Part shown: one piece after another, positions 32,901-34,407 of the stretch
Numbering within the stretch: position 1 is the stretch's first letter
How the letters are laid out: every line of letters begins with the position of its first letter
Assembly (NCBI GenBank): GCA_039936115.1
Contig: JBDTIZ010000064.1
Coordinates: forward strand, 1 to 34,407
From: DATIJJ01 sp039936115
Lineage (GTDB): Bacteria; Pseudomonadota; Gammaproteobacteria; DSM-16500
Length of the DNA stretch: 34,407 nt
Direction: 5' to 3'
Notes under the pieces: model-generated
Database searches by the model: none
What the model was told of the DNA's origin: nothing
What the model saw: only the letters and a program-made list of their open reading frames with translations
Position numbers and translations under genes: made by a program

Positions 32901-33792
32901 AGATGTGGCTAATTATATTTTTAATCACAGGCAACAGAGCTTTGTCACGATTCCCGCTGACTCTAAGGATACAAATAAATGGATTACTTACCGACAAAAG
33001 CAAAGTAATCCTAAAATCCGCTTGTTCTGTTTTCCTTTTGGTGGCAGTGGGGCATCTGTTTATCGCGATTGGCAAAAAAGTTTACCCGAAACTATCGAAG
33101 TGTGTCCTATTCAATTGCCCGGTAGAGAAAATAGACGCGATGAAGAACCTATCGAAAATATCAACTTACTGATAGAACTGCTAATCAAAAATGTATCGTC
33201 TGAATTTGATTTACCATTTGTATTTTTCGGACATAGTTTCGGTTCGTTAATTGCATTTGAGTTGGCTCGTGCTTTGCGTAAATGTGGACTTCCTCAGCCA
33301 TTACATATCATTGCTTCAGCTTTTCCCGATCCAAGTATTCCAACTAAAAGTTTAGACAATATTATTTTACAACTATTCGCGATGGATATTGATTTATTTG
33401 AATTAGTCAATGAATCTAAAATTTCAGAGTTAAGTGGAGAATCATTAAGAAATCTATCGGCAATATTCCATGATAACGGCCTTGTAGACTATGGGAATCA
33501 AAATAAATTCAGTAAAGATATTATGAAGGTTTTATTACCGATTTTTATTGGCGATATGCAAATCGTCAAAAGTTATAATTATCAAAATGAACCCCCACTT
33601 GATTTTCCTATGAGTGTCTTTCTAGGTAATCGTGATACTTGGGTGAGCAATGCAGATCAACAGGGGTGGGTTAATCATACTAACAAAGAATGCCAGCTTT
33701 ATGAATTTGATAGTGGACATTTATTTATAAAAGAGAATCATATCCAGAAGCTAGTCTTGAAAAAAATTGAAGACATTTGTGAGCGTTTTTAG
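29959..33792 (+). CDS. Terminal polyketide synthase: docking-KS6-DH-like-ACP7-TE
   Basis: This 1277-residue PKS ends the assembly line. Residues 1-30 form a helical docking segment (LKKALLAIKKLKKTIAEQK) like those on downstream PKS subunits that pair with a C-terminal helical tail. KS6 (31-450) has Cys200, His335 and His375 and reads like a cis-AT ketosynthase. A linker with YPWQHQQYW follows, with no AT. A double-hotdog DH-like region (about 620-905) keeps Asp819 (HLGIIDGCIQ), but the HxxxGxxxxP loop is shortened to DTFNFLHAGYYLEM, with Thr657 where the catalytic His should be. ACP7 has Ser951 (GIDSL). The TE (1020-1277) has GHSFG (Ser1093), Asp1226 and His1254 and most resembles GrsT-like type II thioesterases. 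The ATG at 29959 has AGAGGA six bases upstream; a GTG at 29932 is also in frame but has poorer spacing. Confidence 0.92.
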   Translation: MPTDSTTLKKALLAIKKLKKTIAEQKNNQFNPIAVVGIGCRLPEASNKNEYWELLSKGKNTISTIAEERWELLKNTDEITIRHKTKNCRGSYLNNIAAFDAYFFGITPREAIRMDPQQRILLEVAYEALEDAGIPVELLAGSNTGVFSSLYASQFGNLQTVDSDIDALYIPTGNALSIAANRLSYLFDLRGPSIVLDTACSSSLVAIHLACLNLQAKLCDLAIVSAVNINLLPSLNLILSKAKMLSPDGQCKTFDASANGYVQGEGAGVVVLKPLSKALRDNDRIYGVIAGTSVNQDGKSNGLTAPNGLQQEALLKSAYQVAQIDPKEVSYVECHGTGTFLGDPIEIQALGEVVGKNRDRTQPCWIGSVKTNIGHLEPAAGLASLIKVCLALQHKQIPPHLNFSQPNPHIAFDKYHLSVPTKIEQWPSYGGVRKSGISGFGFGGMNAHVVMRELQIDEVAQLAITNATHTKELFTLSAKDSISLKILIDQWYDYLINDKFVDLAHLCYNLHVRRSHYFYRLAIVAESIDDLYRSLSELKQMKLAEFVNTNTTYLSLNNEQSVLPDELKNTSVFKPLTAYLHRQKFDWKLYEADRKFPVLDLPHYPWQHQQYWPKLKSNNLADKDFYPFKRKHIASPLSEIQFEFEFNTEVMPEIKDTFNFLHAGYYLEMIAIVVDALYQKNSFTVDDLVFSSPIYVPNHAQIKVQLVLRKHETHFEFTFYTQSQTSVWTQHATGKLILQAAPVKSNYSKNKIVELSEFSGSDEEFFDRVTKMGMPAGDSIRWANKYWIHNNEALCEFKQADSEHGKLNFKLNIHLGIIDGCIQSLFLFLPEKYRVSYIASKIDRITYHGIKNYSLSLVTKLKYVYSEGEKFEGDFTLIDANEDVVLEFSNICMAKLGETIRVEDVANAVSCDVNSKEEILTFLINQMATIFSMPIQDINPNQSLRDLGIDSLMAIVFSASIESVFQVNYSMQNLLNGPSISDVANYIFNHRQQSFVTIPADSKDTNKWITYRQKQSNPKIRLFCFPFGGSGASVYRDWQKSLPETIEVCPIQLPGRENRRDEEPIENINLLIELLIKNVSSEFDLPFVFFGHSFGSLIAFELARALRKCGLPQPLHIIASAFPDPSIPTKSLDNIILQLFAMDIDLFELVNESKISELSGESLRNLSAIFHDNGLVDYGNQNKFSKDIMKVLLPIFIGDMQIVKSYNYQNEPPLDFPMSVFLGNRDTWVSNADQQGWVNHTNKECQLYEFDSGHLFIKENHIQKLVLKKIEDICERF

Positions 33793-33809
33793 TTCCCTAC
33801 AGAAGATCA

Positions 33810-33839
33810 TTGTTAAATAGATACTAAACTTAGTATAAT
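33810..33839 (+). promoter_or_regulatory. Strong candidate sigma-70 promoter for the small secreted protein
   Basis: TTGTTA (33810-33815), an 18-base spacer and a perfect TATAAT (33834-33839) lie about 26 bases before the GTG start. A short inverted repeat, ACTAA..TTAGT (33822-33833), lies in the spacer and could be an operator. This suggests the next gene is transcribed independently of the PKS operon. Confidence 0.6.
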
Positions 33840-33865
33840 GCTCGCTTCACTTTTATGAGGTAATT

Positions 33866-34252
33866 GTGAATAAAATGCTAAAGAATATTTTATTTTGGAT
33901 AGCTGGGATTTCTTTCTTGGCTATTTCAATTTGTGGATATTCCAAATCAAGCAAAAAATTGTCTGAAATTATTATTGTCCAATCTTGCAGTATGGGAGAT
34001 TATTTTTGGATTTCGGGTTCTGTGCAACATGGAAAATCTTTTATTGAAAAAAATTATCTTATGAATACAGAAATTAAAAAAGATCAGGATATTTGTCCGA
34101 ATACAGAAGGAAAGAAAATTGTGAATGGTAAACGAATAAAAATTACTACAATTGCTACTAAAATTTGTGAGCATACGCCGCCTTGTGAAAAAGGGGATTC
34201 AATGACGCCGGCTACTGCTATAGTGAGCTATGAAATTTTAGAAAAGAAATGA
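33866..34252 (+). CDS. Small secreted or periplasmic four-cysteine protein, unknown function
   Basis: This 128-residue protein has Lys5-Lys/Asn residues at the N-terminus followed by a hydrophobic stretch (about 8-23, ILFWIAGISFLAISIC), which fits a signal peptide or single anchor. Cys23 is not in a good lipobox. The mature part is basic, probably beta-rich, with Cys41, Cys77, Cys101 and Cys107 that could make two disulfides. I recognise no family. The start is the GTG at 33866 with TGAGG five bases upstream; an in-frame ATG at 33875 lacks comparable spacing. It has its own promoter and no sign of a biosynthetic role; an exported protein of the cell envelope is the most that can be said. Confidence 0.65.
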   Translation: MNKMLKNILFWIAGISFLAISICGYSKSSKKLSEIIIVQSCSMGDYFWISGSVQHGKSFIEKNYLMNTEIKKDQDICPNTEGKKIVNGKRIKITTIATKICEHTPPCEKGDSMTPATAIVSYEILEKK

Positions 34253-34300
34253 TTAAATAGAAACTGATTTTTTTTAAGATCGATTTATATTGAGGTTTTT

Positions 34301-34350
34301 TACAAATCATAACAGACGCTAAATTGACAGGGTTCCGTGGACAAAGCCGG
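34301..34350. repeat. Partial, decayed copy of palindromic family A
   Basis: ACAAATCATAACAGACGC and the following AAATTGACAGGGTTCC match the outer part of the left arm at 253-293 with scattered changes. The inner hairpin is degraded (GTGGACAAAGCC) and the second arm is missing. It has the same orientation as the left arm of the copy at 254-416. Confidence 0.7.
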
Positions 34351-34372
34351 CGTTGTTGCAGATTTATTTGCT

Positions 34373-34407
34373 TTTTGTAGGGGCGAACCTATGTGTTCGC
34401 CCTCTCT
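34373..34407. repeat. Family B palindromic repeat, cut by the window end
   Basis: The sequence TTTTGTAGGGGCGAACC and on through TATGTGTT matches the copy at 7346-7370 exactly over about 25 bases. The closing arm (TTCGCCCTCTCT) is diverged or incomplete here. It confirms that family B is dispersed in the genome. Confidence 0.75.

Noticed and set aside
1..34407. tRNA, rRNA, transposase or integrase genes
   Set aside because: I looked for conserved tRNA stem-loops and for typical transposase or integrase motifs and saw none.

Overview
The window is AT-rich DNA from a bacterium, most likely a gammaproteobacterium and possibly one of the host-associated Legionellales. That placement is an inference from low GC, abundant palindromic REP-like elements with a CCGC..ACAAG..GCGGG core (one of them inside a coding frame), and giant or acidic-tailed proteins of the kind seen in intracellular bacteria. 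No taxonomic marker gene is present.

Most of the window (about 6.5 to 33.8 kb) is one biosynthetic locus: a trans-acyltransferase polyketide synthase (trans-AT PKS) with a beta-branching (HMG-CoA-synthase-type) cassette. From left to right: a 1984-residue minus-strand protein with a SecA-like DEAD helicase core (448-6402); a plus-strand enoyl-CoA hydratase of the dehydrating ECH1/PksH type (6556-7326); a minus-strand 433-residue helical-repeat protein of unknown role (7412-8713); a minus-strand operon of donor ACP, Cys-to-Ser ketosynthase decarboxylase and HMG-CoA synthase (11617 down to 8843); a repeat-rich divergent intergenic region (11618-12256); then a plus-strand operon of a free malonyl acyltransferase (12257-13105), a 5582-residue PKS (13137-29885) and a 1277-residue terminal PKS with thioesterase (29959-33792). 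A small secreted four-cysteine protein (33866-34252) follows under its own promoter.

PKS order read from the sequence: MT-GNAT-ACP (loading) / KS1-ECH2-ACP / KS2-ECH2-ACP / KS3-ACP / KS4-ACP / KS5-KR-ACP / KS6-DH-like-ACP-TE. No module has an internal AT, so the free AT should load all ACPs. The starter is probably acetyl or propionyl, made by decarboxylation on the loading ACP. Modules 1 and 2 each carry an ECH2 decarboxylase, so with the trans HMGS cassette each should install a beta-methyl branch. Modules 3 and 4 lack reduction, module 5 reduces one keto group, and the last module has a DH-like domain without its catalytic histidine. By inference the product is a short (about C16-C17) polyketide with two adjacent C-methyl olefins, a poly-beta-carbonyl segment and a 5-hydroxy-3-oxo acid end that could lactonise. 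I do not recognise a known compound with this module order.

Three families of short palindromic repeats occur between genes and at the ends of the window. One has entered the PKS gene itself, adding about 32 codons between ACP3 and KS3 without breaking the frame.
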